Assembly: GCF_001422645.1 (NCBI RefSeq)
Contig: NZ_LMLR01000011.1
Coordinates: forward strand, 124,001-188,000
Reading direction: 5' to 3'
DNA from: Arthrobacter sp. Leaf69
GTDB lineage: Bacteria > Actinomycetota > Actinomycetes > Actinomycetales > Micrococcaceae
Length of the DNA: 64,000 nt
A program made the translations under genes and the position numbers. Each line of letters begins with the position of its first letter. Positions within the stretch are counted from its first letter, which is position 1. Positions 8,989 through 17,672 of this stretch are shown here, piece by piece. The notes under the pieces were generated by a model, which saw nothing but the letters and a program-made list of their open reading frames with translations, was not told the DNA's origin and ran no database searches.

Positions 8989-10116
8989 CTACAGGTTACC
9001 GAGGCGGTCCCGAAGCTTGGCGAAGACCCCGCCGCTGGCCGCGAGCTTTCCCTCGGTGAACTGCTCACCGCGCAGCTTCGCGAGCTGGCGGAGCAGGTCT
9101 TCCTGGGCGGCGTCGAGCTTGGCGGGGGTGTCCACCTGCAGGTGGACTTTGAGGTCGCCGCGGCCGTAGCCGCGGAGGTGCGTGACGCCGAGTCCGCGGA
9201 GGGTGATGACCTCACCGGACTGGGTTCCGGCCTTGACGTCGATCTCCTGCTGGCCGTCGAACGTGTCGAGCGTAAGTTCAGTGCCCAGCGCCGCCGCCGT
9301 CATGGGGATGTTGAGGCTGGCGTGCAGGTCGTCACCGTCGCGCACGTACGTGGCGTCGTTGTTGACCCGGATCTCCACGTAGAGGTCGCCGGCGGGGCCG
9401 CCGGCGGGGCCGGCCTCGCCCTGGCCGGAGAGCTGGATGCGGGTGCCCGTGGCGACGCCGGCGGGAACCTTGACCGTCAGGGAACGCCGGCTGCGGATGC
9501 GGCCCTGGCCGGCGCATTCGTTGCACGGATCCTTGATGACGGTGCCGAAACCCTCGCAGGAGCCGCAGGGAGCCGCGGTCATGACCTGACCCAGGATGGA
9601 GCGGACGGCGCGCTGGACCTGGCCGCTGCCGCCGCAGATGTCGCACCGCTCGGGGTGGCTGCCTTCACGGCAGCATGAGCCCTCACAGGTGGGGCACGTG
9701 ACGGCGGTGTCGACTTCGAGTTTCTTGTTGACCCCGAAGACAGCGTCGCGGAGCTCGATCCGCACGCTGATCAGGGCGTCCTGGCCGCGGCGGACCCGTG
9801 AGGCGGGTCCGGCCTGGCCGCCGGCGCCGAAGAACGTCTCGAAGATGTCCTGGAACGCGAAGCCCTGGCCCGAGTAGCTGCCGCCGCCGAAGCCGTTGTC
9901 GGTGCCGTTCTCGTTGCCGGTGGTGTCGTAGATCCGGCGCTTCTGCGGATCGGACAGAACCTCGTAGGCGTGTGTGACGGCTTTGAACCGGTCCGAGGCG
10001 TCGTCCCCGGGATTGACATCGGGGTGGAGGGTCCGCGCCAGCTTGCGGTAGGCCTTCTTGATCTCTTCGCCCGTAGCTTCGCGGGAGACTCCAAGAACGT
10101 CGTAATGGCTGCTCAA
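8989..10116 (-). CDS. dnaJ: Chaperone protein DnaJ (HrcA-linked paralogue, DnaJ2 type)
   Basis: At 375 residues this is a complete type I DnaJ, co-chaperone of DnaK. The J domain (1-67) has HPD in RTLHPDVNPGDD. A short Gly/Phe region (FGGGSYSGQGFAFQ) follows, then a zinc-binding centre with CPTCEGSC, CDICGGSG, CGSCEGFG and CNECAGQG, and C-terminal substrate-binding domains. The first zinc repeat ends in Cys instead of Gly (CPTCEGSC rather than CxxCxGxG). I chose TTG at 10116 because AAGGAAGAG lies 8 bases upstream and the sequence then begins SSHYDVLGVSRE as expected. It is cotranscribed with hrcA. Confidence 0.95.
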   Translation of the reverse strand: MSSHYDVLGVSREATGEEIKKAYRKLARTLHPDVNPGDDASDRFKAVTHAYEVLSDPQKRRIYDTTGNENGTDNGFGGGSYSGQGFAFQDIFETFFGAGGQAGPASRVRRGQDALISVRIELRDAVFGVNKKLEVDTAVTCPTCEGSCCREGSHPERCDICGGSGQVQRAVRSILGQVMTAAPCGSCEGFGTVIKDPCNECAGQGRIRSRRSLTVKVPAGVATGTRIQLSGQGEAGPAGGPAGDLYVEIRVNNDATYVRDGDDLHASLNIPMTAAALGTELTLDTFDGQQEIDVKAGTQSGEVITLRGLGVTHLRGYGRGDLKVHLQVDTPAKLDAAQEDLLRQLAKLRGEQFTEGKLAASGGVFAKLRDRLGNL

Positions 10117-10216
10117 AGTTTGTATCTCTTCCTTTTTGTACTGCCGGTGGGGTACTGCCGGTTTGGGCAAGAAGTCTGGTGCCGGCCCGTCGGAACGGGC
10201 CATGGAATGCGGCCCG

Positions 10217-11230
10217 TCAGGGGCCGAGGATCCGTGAAAGGTAGCGGGCCACCGCCCGGACGGCGGCCATGGTGGTGGGGTAGTCCATCCGGGTGGGGCC
10301 CAGCACTCCGACCTTCGCCGTGGCGTCCGGCCCGTAGCCGGTGGCCACCACCGAGGCCTCAGCGAGCCCCACGTACGGGTTTTCCCGGCCGATGCTGACC
10401 GTCACCCCGCGCGGGTCCGCGGCCATGTCACTGAGGAGCCTGAGCATCACCACCTGCTCCTCCAGGGCTTCCAGCACCGGGCCGATGCTCAGCGGGAAGT
10501 CCACATTGGAGCGGGCCAGGTTCGCGGTCCCGGCCATGACCATACGTTCCTCGCGGCTGCTCGTCGCCAGCGCCTCCAAGCCGCGGGCCAATGCCTGGGC
10601 CGCGCTGCGCCGGGCGGGCGGGCAGCTGGCAACCACGGACAGCAGCGACTGCGGCAGGACGTTCAGCGGTGTCCCGGAGAGCGAGCCGAGGAAGCGCGTG
10701 CGGAGTTCGGCCAGGGCGTCCTCCGGAAGATCCTGTCCCACGTCAATGACCCGCTGTTCCACCTTGCCGGTGTCCGCGATCAGCACCGCGAGCACCTTGC
10801 GCGGTGCCAGCAGGACGAATTCGATGTGGCGCACTTTGGCCCGGCTGAGATGCGGGTACTGCACCACGGCGACCTGGTTGGTCAGCTGGGCGAGCAGCCG
10901 GACGGTCCGGTCCAGAACGTCGTCGAGGTCATCGGATCCTTCCAGCAGGGCCTGGATGGCTCGTCGTTCGGCCGGCGAGAGCGGCTTGACCGCCGAAATC
11001 TGGTCCACGAAGAGCCGGTAGCCCTTGTCGGTGGGGATCCGTCCGGCGCTCGTGTGCGGCGCCGTGATGAGGCCCTCATCCTCCAGTGCCGCCATGTCGT
11101 TGCGGATCGTGGCACTGGACACGCCCAGGTGATGCCGTTCCACGAGGGCTTTGGAGCCGACGGGTTCCCGTGAATGGACGTAGTCCTCCACGATGGCGCG
11201 CAGCACTTCGAGTTTGCGTGGTTCGCTCAC
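10217..11230 (-). CDS. hrcA: Heat-inducible transcription repressor HrcA
   Basis: HrcA (337 residues) represses heat-shock genes by binding CIRCE elements. The N-terminal winged helix includes RKLEVLRAIVEDYVHSREPV and VSSATIRNDMAALEDEG, and a GAF-like domain follows. The GTG start at 11230 has GGAGG 6 bases upstream. A CIRCE element lies 85 bases before it, so hrcA, dnaJ and rsmE should be autoregulated together. Confidence 0.96.
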   Translation of the reverse strand: MSEPRKLEVLRAIVEDYVHSREPVGSKALVERHHLGVSSATIRNDMAALEDEGLITAPHTSAGRIPTDKGYRLFVDQISAVKPLSPAERRAIQALLEGSDDLDDVLDRTVRLLAQLTNQVAVVQYPHLSRAKVRHIEFVLLAPRKVLAVLIADTGKVEQRVIDVGQDLPEDALAELRTRFLGSLSGTPLNVLPQSLLSVVASCPPARRSAAQALARGLEALATSSREERMVMAGTANLARSNVDFPLSIGPVLEALEEQVVMLRLLSDMAADPRGVTVSIGRENPYVGLAEASVVATGYGPDATAKVGVLGPTRMDYPTTMAAVRAVARYLSRILGP

Positions 11231-11314
11231 GCTCCACCTCCAATCGACTGTCCCGCATCCGGTGCCGCCGTTCCCTGGCCGCACCGCATGCTGTGCTGGT
11301 TCGCGACATGTTGG

Positions 11315-11341
11315 TTAGCACTCGACATGCCTAAGTGCTAA
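11315..11341. promoter_or_regulatory. CIRCE operator (HrcA binding site)
   Basis: TTAGCACTC, nine bases, then AAGTGCTAA: the consensus is TTAGCACTC-N9-GAGTGCTAA, so only one base differs. Flanking GG and CC extend the pairing. It lies just downstream of the likely hrcA promoter, where HrcA binding would block initiation. Confidence 0.92.
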
Positions 11342-11343
11342 CC

Positions 11344-11371
11344 AGTCTAATATGAGTCGCCGCGTTGTTAG
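11344..11371 (-). promoter_or_regulatory. Candidate hrcA promoter
   Basis: On the minus strand CTAACA (11371-11366) and TAGACT (11349-11344) are spaced by 16 bases, giving a start point at the edge of the CIRCE element. Matches to the consensus are only partial. Confidence 0.4.
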
Positions 11372-11461
11372 CATTGGATTCGCTCCAGGCGTTCATCCTG
11401 GGGCTGGTGTTTTCGGGCACAGCCCGCCGTAGCAAACCGAGCGCAAAGCAGTGTGGAACCG

Positions 11462-12310
11462 ATGTCGTACCAGAACTGGGGGCCCCAGGACCTGTCCGCC
11501 CCCGCCAAGATCCAGCTTCCCGAGGTGCCCGTGGAGCGCGGCATGGTCCTCGAAGATGTGCAGTCCGGCTGGGTGGGCGCCGTTACCCGCGTCGAGAAGT
11601 CCGGCGGGATGCACGTCGTCGCCTTGGAGGACCGCCGCGGCAAGTCACGGTCCTTCCGCCTCGGGTTCGGCTTCCTGCTGGAGGGACAGCCGATCCGGCT
11701 GATGCCGCCGGCGCCCCGGGCCGCCGCGGGCGCCGCGGGCACGAGAACAGCCTCCGGCTCCGTCCGCGTGGCGGGCCAGCGCGCCCAGGTGGCTAAGGCC
11801 AGCCGGATCTGGGTGGAAGGCAAGCACGACGCCGAACTCGTCGAAAAGGTCTGGGGTGACGATCTCCGGGTGGAAGGCATCGTCGTAGAGCCCCTGCACG
11901 GCATTGACGACCTCGCCGGAGCCGTGGCTGCTTTCCGGCCCGGCCCCGGGCGCCGGCTCGGTGTCCTGGTGGACCATCTGGTTCCCGATTCCAAGGAATC
12001 CCGGATCGCCGACGCCGTGATGGCGTCCCCCGGTGCGGCCGGAAACGTGCTGATTGTCGGCCACCCCTATGTGGACGTCTGGCAGGCAATCCGGCCGGCC
12101 GTCCTGGGGATCGAGAAGTGGCCGGTGATTCCCCGGGGTGTGGATTGGAAGACCGGCATCCTCATGGCTTTTGGCTGGCCGCACAGCACCAAGGAGGACG
12201 TCGGGCTGGGCTGGCAAAAACTCCTGGGCGCGGTCCGCAGCTACGCCGATCTGGAACCGTCCCTGCTGGGCAGGGTGGAGGAGGTCATCGACTTCCTCAC
12301 CGTGCCCTGA
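11462..12310 (+). CDS. DUF3097 family protein
   Basis: The 282-residue protein belongs to the actinobacterial DUF3097 family, of unknown function. An N-terminal beta-rich domain (about 20-85: GMVLEDVQSGWVGAVTRVEKSGGMHVVALED) is followed by a Toprim-like part opening with RIWVEGKHDAELVEKVWGDDLRVEGIVVEPLHGIDDLA; the conserved Glu in VEGKHDAE and the Asp pairs fit a metal-binding nuclease or primase fold. The protein is soluble. Start: ATG 11462 is chosen, with GGAA close upstream; an in-frame GTG 9 bases earlier is possible. It is transcribed away from hrcA. Confidence 0.87.
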   Translation: MSYQNWGPQDLSAPAKIQLPEVPVERGMVLEDVQSGWVGAVTRVEKSGGMHVVALEDRRGKSRSFRLGFGFLLEGQPIRLMPPAPRAAAGAAGTRTASGSVRVAGQRAQVAKASRIWVEGKHDAELVEKVWGDDLRVEGIVVEPLHGIDDLAGAVAAFRPGPGRRLGVLVDHLVPDSKESRIADAVMASPGAAGNVLIVGHPYVDVWQAIRPAVLGIEKWPVIPRGVDWKTGILMAFGWPHSTKEDVGLGWQKLLGAVRSYADLEPSLLGRVEEVIDFLTVP

Positions 12311-12451
12311 GGGGGCTGACCGGACGCTTTGGCTGCCTGGCGATCCTCATTCGGCGCCGGAGCAAGTATTCTTGGAACGGCGGCTTCGCTCCCGGCGCAG
12401 CCCTGGCACCTCCAGGCACCAACGCTCCACCGCAATCCGAAGGACAACACC

Positions 12452-12871
12452 GTGGCAGATGACACACGTGAACACAGTGGCAACCAGGCCGGCCATGGCC
12501 AGCCCCCGTACCATGGCGTTCCCGCAAATGCACTGCCGCTGACGGCAAACGAGGACCGCCAGTGGGCAACCTTGGCGCACTTCGGCGGCATCCTGGGCTG
12601 CGTCCCCTCGCTCCTGATCTACCTGATCTTCAAGGACCGGGGCCCGTTCACGGCGCAGGAGTCCAAGGAAGCCCTGAACTTCACGCTGCCGCCCACCATC
12701 GCGGCCGTGCTGTGCAACCTGCTGGTGTTTGTGCCGGTGGTGGGCAACATCTTCGCCGTCCTGGCCACGGTCATCTGGATCGCCGTGACGTGCTTCTCGG
12801 TTGCGGCCGGTATCCATGTCAACCGCGGCCAGCCGCACCGGTACGAGTTCAACCTCCGCTGGATCAAATAG
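12452..12871 (+). CDS. DUF4870 domain membrane protein
   Basis: This is a 139-residue protein with a hydrophilic N-terminus (about 1-38) and three hydrophobic segments: GGILGCVPSLLIYLIF, TLPPTIAAVLCNLLVFVPVVG and FAVLATVIWIAVTCFSVAAG. The stretch FTAQESKEALNFTLPP between the first two is the DUF4870 hallmark. Function is unknown. GTG at 12452 is taken as start because AAGGA lies 7 bases upstream; earlier in-frame ATG at 12329 lacks a binding site and gives unconserved sequence. Confidence 0.88.
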   Translation: MADDTREHSGNQAGHGQPPYHGVPANALPLTANEDRQWATLAHFGGILGCVPSLLIYLIFKDRGPFTAQESKEALNFTLPPTIAAVLCNLLVFVPVVGNIFAVLATVIWIAVTCFSVAAGIHVNRGQPHRYEFNLRWIK

Positions 12872-12940
12872 CAGACTGCACTTTCGTACCTTCGAGTTCC
12901 CACGCACGCGGAACCCGGCACCCGGTCCGAAACCGAAAAA

Positions 12941-12971
12941 CCGGCCGCTGTCCCCAACGGGCAGCGGCCGG
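12941..12971. terminator. Bidirectional terminator between DUF4870 and hemW
   Basis: CCGGCCGCTG (12941-12950) pairs with CAGCGGCCGG (12962-12971) around an 11-base loop. AAAAA flanks the left side and CTTTTT the right, serving both convergent genes. Confidence 0.85.
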
Positions 12972-13006
12972 CTTTTTGGTGTCATCGGGCAGGGCCCTGC
13001 GGACTA

Positions 13007-14245
13007 CTAGTCCGGCAGGATCCTGCGGACCACAGCGTCGGCGAGGAGCCGGCCCTTGAGCGTCAGCACGAGGCTTCCGCGGAAGGCCGCTGCGGGGTCT
13101 ATCAGGCCGTCGGCAATGAGACCGGCGACGGCGTGCCGCCCTGTGTCACCCAGTCCGCCCAGGCTGGTGATCTCCAGCCCGGAGTTCAGGCGGGCCTCCA
13201 GCATGACGCGCTCCACGCTGCGGGTCTGCGAATCGAGGGTCTCCCGGCCGGCGGCAGGCGAGAGTCCGGACCCCAGGCGGTTGGCATAGGCAGTGGGGTG
13301 CTTGACGTTCCACCAGCGCACGCCACCCACGTGGGAGTGCGCGCCAGGGCCGATCCCCCACCAGTCGTCGCCGCGCCAATACGCGAGATTGTGCCGGCAG
13401 GCCTGCTCCGGGGTGCGGGACCAGTTGCTGACCTCATACCAGGACAGCCCGGCGTCCGAGATGAGTTCGTCGGCCAGTTCGTACTTGGCCGCATGGTCGT
13501 CGTCGTCGATTTCCGGGACCTCGCCGCGGCGGATCTGCGCGGCCAGCTTGGTGCCGTCCTCGACGATCAGCGCGTAGGCGCTGATGTGGTCAGGCGCGTA
13601 GGACAGGGCCGTCTCCAGGGAGTAGCGCCAGTCGGCCAGTGACTCCCCCGGCGTTCCGTAGATGAGGTCCAGGCTGACGGCGAGGCCGGCCTCCCGGGCC
13701 CACCGGACCGCCTGGGGCACCCGGCTGGGGGTGTGGGTGCGGTCGAGGACCTTCAGGACGTGCGGCACCGCGGACTGCATGCCAAAGGACACCCGGGTGA
13801 AGCCGGCGTCGGCCAGCAGCTGCAGGGATTCGGGCGTAACCGAGTCCGGGTTCGCTTCGGTGGTGACCTCGGCGCCGGGTGCAAGGCCCCAGGCCGCGAT
13901 GGCGGCGGTGAGGATGCGTGCCAGGTCGCCGGCCGGGAGCAGCGTGGGGGTGCCGCCGCCGAAGAAGACGGTGCTGAGCGGGCGTGCCGGCAGGCCGCTG
14001 TTCTTCAGGACGGTGGCCGCGAAGTCGACCTCCGCGACGGCGGTGCCGGCGTAGGCGTCCTGGGACGCCCCGCCGCCGAGCTCCGTGGCGGTGTAGGTGT
14101 TGAAGTCGCAGTAGCCGCAGCGCACGGCGCAGAACGGGATGTGCACGTACAGCCCGAAGGCCCGGGCCGCGGCGCCTTCCAGCGCCTGCCCGGGCAGCAG
14201 CCCGTCCGACGGCGCCGGGTCGCCCAGCGGAAGGGCGCTAGGCAT
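13007..14245 (-). CDS. hemW: Radical SAM protein HemW (coproporphyrinogen III oxidase-like)
   Basis: This is a 412-residue radical SAM protein. The cluster motif HIPFCAVRCGYCDFNTY has three Cys as C-x3-C-x2-C. SAM-binding FFGGGTPTLLP, TTEANPDSV and SFGMQS follow, and a HemN C-terminal domain closes the protein. HemW is the heme chaperone relative of HemN: the Cys spacing C-x3-C-x2-C without the extra fourth Cys of HemN favours HemW rather than an oxidase. AGGA lies 7 bases before the ATG. It sits downstream of lepA, as in most Gram-positives. Confidence 0.93.
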   Translation of the reverse strand: MPSALPLGDPAPSDGLLPGQALEGAAARAFGLYVHIPFCAVRCGYCDFNTYTATELGGGASQDAYAGTAVAEVDFAATVLKNSGLPARPLSTVFFGGGTPTLLPAGDLARILTAAIAAWGLAPGAEVTTEANPDSVTPESLQLLADAGFTRVSFGMQSAVPHVLKVLDRTHTPSRVPQAVRWAREAGLAVSLDLIYGTPGESLADWRYSLETALSYAPDHISAYALIVEDGTKLAAQIRRGEVPEIDDDDHAAKYELADELISDAGLSWYEVSNWSRTPEQACRHNLAYWRGDDWWGIGPGAHSHVGGVRWWNVKHPTAYANRLGSGLSPAAGRETLDSQTRSVERVMLEARLNSGLEITSLGGLGDTGRHAVAGLIADGLIDPAAAFRGSLVLTLKGRLLADAVVRRILPD

Positions 14246-14287
14246 GGTCCGGTCCTGTCTGGGTGGGGACAGTCATCAGGAGCACCG

Positions 14288-16141
14288 CTACTTCTTGGCC
14301 TTGTCCTTGGACTCGTCCGTGGTGAGGGCAGCGATGAAGGCTTCCTGCGGGACCTCCACGCGGCCCACCATCTTCATGCGCTTCTTGCCTTCCTTCTGCT
14401 TTTCCAGCAGTTTGCGCTTTCGGGTGATGTCACCGCCGTAGCACTTGGCGAGGACGTCCTTGCGGATGGCGCGGATGCTTTCACGGGCGATGATCCTTGA
14501 GCCGATGGCGGCCTGGATGGGCACCTCGAACTGCTGCCGCGGGATGAGCTCGCGCAGCTTGCCCGTCATCATCACGCCGTAGGCGTACGCCTTGTCGCGG
14601 TGCGTGATAGCGGAGAACGCATCCACCTGCTCGCCCTGGAGCATGATGTCCACCTTCACGAGGTCGGCCACCTGCTCGCCGTCGGCTTTCCAGTCCAGCG
14701 AGCCGTAGCCACGGGTCTTGGACTTGAGGATGTCGAAGAAGTCGAAGACGATTTCGGCCAGCGGAAGGCGGTACCGGATCTCCACCCGGTCCTCGGAGAG
14801 GTAGTCCATGCCGCCCATCACGCCGCGCCGGCTCTGGCACAGCTCCATGATGGCGCCGACAAACTCGTTCGGCGCCAGGATGGTGGCGGAGACCATCGGC
14901 TCGCGGACTTCGGCGATCTTGCCGGTGGGGTACTCGCTGGGGTTGGTGACGTGGACGACCTTCTTGTCCTCCAGCGTCACCTCGTATTCCACGTTGGGGG
15001 CGGTGGAGATCAGGTCCAGCTTGTATTCGCGTTCCAGCCGCTCACGGGTGATCTCCAGGTGGAGGAGGCCCAGGAAACCCACGCGGAAGCCGAAGCCCAG
15101 CGCGGCGGACGTCTCAGGCTCGTAGACAAGCGCGGCGTCGTTGAGCATCAGCTTCTCCAACGCGTCGCGGAGCACCGGATAGTCCGTGCCGTCCAGTGGA
15201 TACAGGCCGGAGAAGACCATCGGTTTGGCATCGGCGTAGCCGGGGAGGGATGCGGTGGCCGGCTTGGCCAGGTTGGTGACGGTGTCGCCCACCTTGGACA
15301 GCCGGACGTCCTTCACCCCGGTGATGAGGTAGCCCACTTCGCCGACGCCGAGGCCCTTGGAGGGGGTGGGCTCCGGGGAGCTGACACCAATCTCGAGGAG
15401 TTCATGCGTGGCGCGGGTAGACATCATCTGGATGCGTTCGCGGGGGTGCAGCATGCCGTCCACCACGCGGACGTAGGTGACCACGCCGCGGTACGTGTCG
15501 TACACGGAGTCGAAGATCATGGCGCGGGCGGGCGCGTTCGGGTCGCCCACGGGGGCGGGCAGATCGCGGACGATCTTGTCCAGCAGGGCCTCGACGCCCA
15601 TGCCGGTCTTGCCGGAGACGCGGAGCACGTCCTCGGGGTCGCCGCCGATCAGGCTGGCGAGTTCCGCCGCGTACTTCTCGGGCTGGGCTGCCGGGAGGTC
15701 AATTTTGTTCAGGACCGGGATGATCGTGAGGTTGTTTTCCATCGCCAGGTAGAGGTTGGCGAGGGTCTGCGCCTCAATGCCCTGGGCCGCGTCCACCAGC
15801 AGCACCGCGCCTTCGCAGGCCGCGAGCGAGCGGGAGACCTCGTACGTGAAGTCAACGTGGCCGGGCGTGTCGATCATGTTCAGCGCGTAGCTGGTGCCGT
15901 CGAGCTCCCAAGGCATACGGACTGCCTGGGACTTAATGGTGATGCCGCGTTCGCGCTCAATGTCCATGCGGTCCAGGTACTGGGCCTTCATGTCACGGGA
16001 CTGGACGACGCCGGTGTACTGGAGCATCCGGTCGGCCAGTGTGGATTTGCCGTGGTCAATGTGCGCAATGATGCAGAAGTTCCGGATGATGGCCGGATCT
16101 GTTGCGGCGGGCACCGGGGCGGTGCGGGCCATGGGAGACAC
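14288..16141 (-). CDS. lepA: Elongation factor 4 (LepA)
   Basis: LepA (617 residues) is a ribosome-dependent GTPase related to EF-G. G1 is [10 protein letters not shown], switch [11 protein letters not shown]3 DTPGHVDF and G4 NKIDLP. EF-G-like domains II, III and V follow, then the LepA-specific C-terminal domain ([21 protein letters not shown] and the Lys-rich end). The GTG at 16141 has AGGA 6 bases upstream; an ATG three codons later is a possible alternative. It is followed by hemW after 42 bases and probably cotranscribed with it. Confidence 0.97.
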   Translation of the reverse strand: MSPMARTAPVPAATDPAIIRNFCIIAHIDHGKSTLADRMLQYTGVVQSRDMKAQYLDRMDIERERGITIKSQAVRMPWELDGTSYALNMIDTPGHVDFTYEVSRSLAACEGAVLLVDAAQGIEAQTLANLYLAMENNLTIIPVLNKIDLPAAQPEKYAAELASLIGGDPEDVLRVSGKTGMGVEALLDKIVRDLPAPVGDPNAPARAMIFDSVYDTYRGVVTYVRVVDGMLHPRERIQMMSTRATHELLEIGVSSPEPTPSKGLGVGEVGYLITGVKDVRLSKVGDTVTNLAKPATASLPGYADAKPMVFSGLYPLDGTDYPVLRDALEKLMLNDAALVYEPETSAALGFGFRVGFLGLLHLEITRERLEREYKLDLISTAPNVEYEVTLEDKKVVHVTNPSEYPTGKIAEVREPMVSATILAPNEFVGAIMELCQSRRGVMGGMDYLSEDRVEIRYRLPLAEIVFDFFDILKSKTRGYGSLDWKADGEQVADLVKVDIMLQGEQVDAFSAITHRDKAYAYGVMMTGKLRELIPRQQFEVPIQAAIGSRIIARESIRAIRKDVLAKCYGGDITRKRKLLEKQKEGKKRMKMVGRVEVPQEAFIAALTTDESKDKAKK

Positions 16142-16346
16142 GCAGGGTCCTTACTGTTGGCATTACTGGTGGCGTTGCACGGATCGCGGGGATGCTGCTT
16201 TCCCATCCTGCGACGTGCCGCAATTATCGTTCCTATAGTCTCCCACGTCCGGACCCGAGGGAGTGCATCCCCCGATTCGTTGCGGACCCTCCTCGAGCCC
16301 CGGGTTCCTGTCCTGGGTTGGTGCCGCATGCTGCCTCCCTATGTTT

Positions 16347-16378
16347 GCGCCCTGTTTTCGCGCCCTGTTTTCGCGCCT
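16347..16378. repeat. 13-base tandem repeat, about 2.5 copies
   Basis: GCGCCCTGTTTTC occurs at 16347-16359 and 16360-16372, followed by a partial copy GCGCCT. It is non-coding as far as I can tell. Confidence 0.7.
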
Positions 16379-16425
16379 GCGTCCGCCGCTGTGACCGCGC
16401 GCTGTGTTCGCCCCCGCGGGGCTGG

Positions 16426-16463
16426 CCCTACCGCCAGCTGCCGGACGGCGGCTGGCGGTAGGG
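16426..16463 (+). promoter_or_regulatory. Hairpin enclosing the ribosome binding site of the PemK-like gene
   Basis: CCCTACCGCCAGC (16426-16438) pairs perfectly with GCTGGCGGTAGGG (16451-16463). TTTTCCC and then ATG 16471 follow, so GGTAGGG, the only candidate Shine-Dalgarno, is the 3' half of the stem. The TTTT tail also fits a terminator, which would stop a transcript starting further upstream. Confidence 0.65.
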
Positions 16464-16470
16464 TTTTCCC

Positions 16471-17064
16471 ATGGCATGGAACTTACGCTCGATCGGCAAT
16501 GCAGTCCGCAGCACGTTGCGCTTTCTGGAAGGGCGCAGCGGCACCGCCCCCGGCGGCTCCGGCAAGGCCGGACCGTCGCGCACGAAAGCCCAGCCCGGAC
16601 GGTCGGGCACGAAGACCGGCGGGCGCCCGGGCGCCGGGCGCGGCGCCGTCGTCGGCTTGACCGGCACGTACCCTGGAGACTTCCGCGGAACGGCGAAGAT
16701 CAGCTACGCCCCCTCCCCCAACGGCCGCCCCGAACCGGGCGAGGTGGTCTGGACCTGGGTCCCGTATGAGGAGGACCACTCTCGGGGCAAGGACCGTCCG
16801 GTGCTGCTGGTGGGCACCAGCGGCCGCTATCTGCTTGGCCTGATGCTCACCAGCAAGGACCACGACGGCGACGCGCGCCGGGCGGACGACTACGTGGACA
16901 TCGGGACTGGTCCCTGGGACCGGCAGTGGCGCCCCAGCGAGGCCAAACTGGACCGCATCCTTCAGATCGACCCGCGGGACGTCCGGCGCGAGGGCGCCAT
17001 CCTCGACGCCGGCCGCTTCAGCGCCATCGCCGCCGTCCTGAAGTCCCGCCACGGCTGGCGCTGA
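16471..17064 (+). CDS. PemK/MazF-like family protein
   Basis: The 197-residue protein has a disordered Gly/Arg/Lys/Ser-rich N-terminus (about 18-65) and a C-terminal PemK-like domain (about 66-190) containing GEVVWTWVPYEEDHSRGKDRPVLLVG, the usual EDPSKGKDRPVLV-like motif of this family. MazF/PemK toxins are mRNA endoribonucleases. No antitoxin gene is adjacent, and the long N-terminal extension is typical of actinobacterial stand-alone members whose toxicity is unproven. The ribosome binding site lies in a strong hairpin just upstream. It may share a transcript with rpsT, whose own promoter seems to lie between. Confidence 0.8.
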   Translation: MAWNLRSIGNAVRSTLRFLEGRSGTAPGGSGKAGPSRTKAQPGRSGTKTGGRPGAGRGAVVGLTGTYPGDFRGTAKISYAPSPNGRPEPGEVVWTWVPYEEDHSRGKDRPVLLVGTSGRYLLGLMLTSKDHDGDARRADDYVDIGTGPWDRQWRPSEAKLDRILQIDPRDVRREGAILDAGRFSAIAAVLKSRHGWR

Positions 17065-17098
17065 CCGGCCCGCACAATCGTCACGCTGCCGCCGTCTC

Positions 17099-17107
17099 TG
17101 CTACTAT
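17099..17107 (+). promoter_or_regulatory. Candidate extended -10 of the rpsT promoter
   Basis: TGCTACTAT combines an extended-10 TGn with TACTAT. The -35 position (17079-17084, CGTCAC) matches poorly. It lies 130 bases before rpsT. Confidence 0.4.
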
Positions 17108-17239
17108 TGACAGCTGTGTGTCCGTGCAGGTCGACGGCCACAGATGGTTGGTCGCCATAGGTATCCCCACGCCGCTCAGTCAATGGCCAATCTGAAAGCC
17201 CTCTAGACCATTTTCCGCATTGAAAAAGAGAGTTCACAC

Positions 17240-17500
17240 GTGGCTAATATCAAGTCCCAGAAGAAGCGCATCCTCACCAACGAGAAGGCACGCCTGCGCA
17301 ACAACGCAGTCAAGTCCGAGCTGAAGACGGCCATCCGCGCCGTCAACACCGCCGTTGAGTCCACCGACAAGGATGCTGCGGCTGCCGCACTGCTTTCCGC
17401 CAGCCGCAAGCTGGACAAGGCTGTCAGCAAGGGCGTTCTCCACAAGAACAACGCTGCAAACCGCAAGTCGGCCATCTCCAAGAAGGTCAACGCGCTCTAA
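17240..17500 (+). CDS. rpsT: Small ribosomal subunit protein S20
   Basis: This is an 86-residue, Lys/Ala-rich helical protein that binds 16S rRNA, beginning [21 protein letters not shown] and ending SKKVNAL as in other S20 proteins. The GTG start has GAGAG 7 bases upstream. It stands alone, between a PemK-like gene and the convergent holA. The long 5' leader (about 130 bases from the candidate promoter) could carry autoregulation by S20, as in other bacteria, but I see no specific structure. Confidence 0.97.
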   Translation: MANIKSQKKRILTNEKARLRNNAVKSELKTAIRAVNTAVESTDKDAAAAALLSASRKLDKAVSKGVLHKNNAANRKSAISKKVNAL

Positions 17501-17528
17501 GGCTTCCAGTTCACTCGAACTGATGATT

Positions 17529-17557
17529 GTGGCCGGCACCCCTGGGGTGCCGGCCAC
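17529..17557. terminator. Terminator between rpsT and holA
   Basis: GTGGCCGGCACCC pairs with GGGTGCCGGCCAC around a short loop. The stem is very strong but there is no good U-run on either strand. It serves two convergent genes. Confidence 0.7.
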
Positions 17558-17672
17558 TTCCAGTTAAAGCCCACGTTGTGTGGCGCAGCATCCGCTACGC
17601 GCGGAACGCTTGCAGATTCATTTGCGGAACCCGTCCCCCCACCAATCGCGGACCCGGGCTGCACGCACCGCG

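Larger units (their letters stand above)
16142..16470. other. Divergent intergenic region lepA / PemK-like gene
   Basis: A 329-base stretch without a supported gene. It contains a tandem repeat of GCGCCCTGTTTTC (16347-16378, about 2.5 copies) and a strong hairpin at 16426-16463 next to the PemK-like start. Both genes should have promoters here, but none is clear. Confidence 0.5.

Noticed and set aside
14600..16660. A 686-codon open frame on the plus strand opposite lepA
   Set aside because: Low-complexity antisense of lepA, running into the PemK-like gene in a wrong frame.
17107..17112. TTGACA as a -35 for rpsT
   Set aside because: The exact hexamer is there, but the -10 position 17 bases on reads GTCGAC, which is not a -10; the overlapping extended -10 TGCTACTAT is a better candidate.
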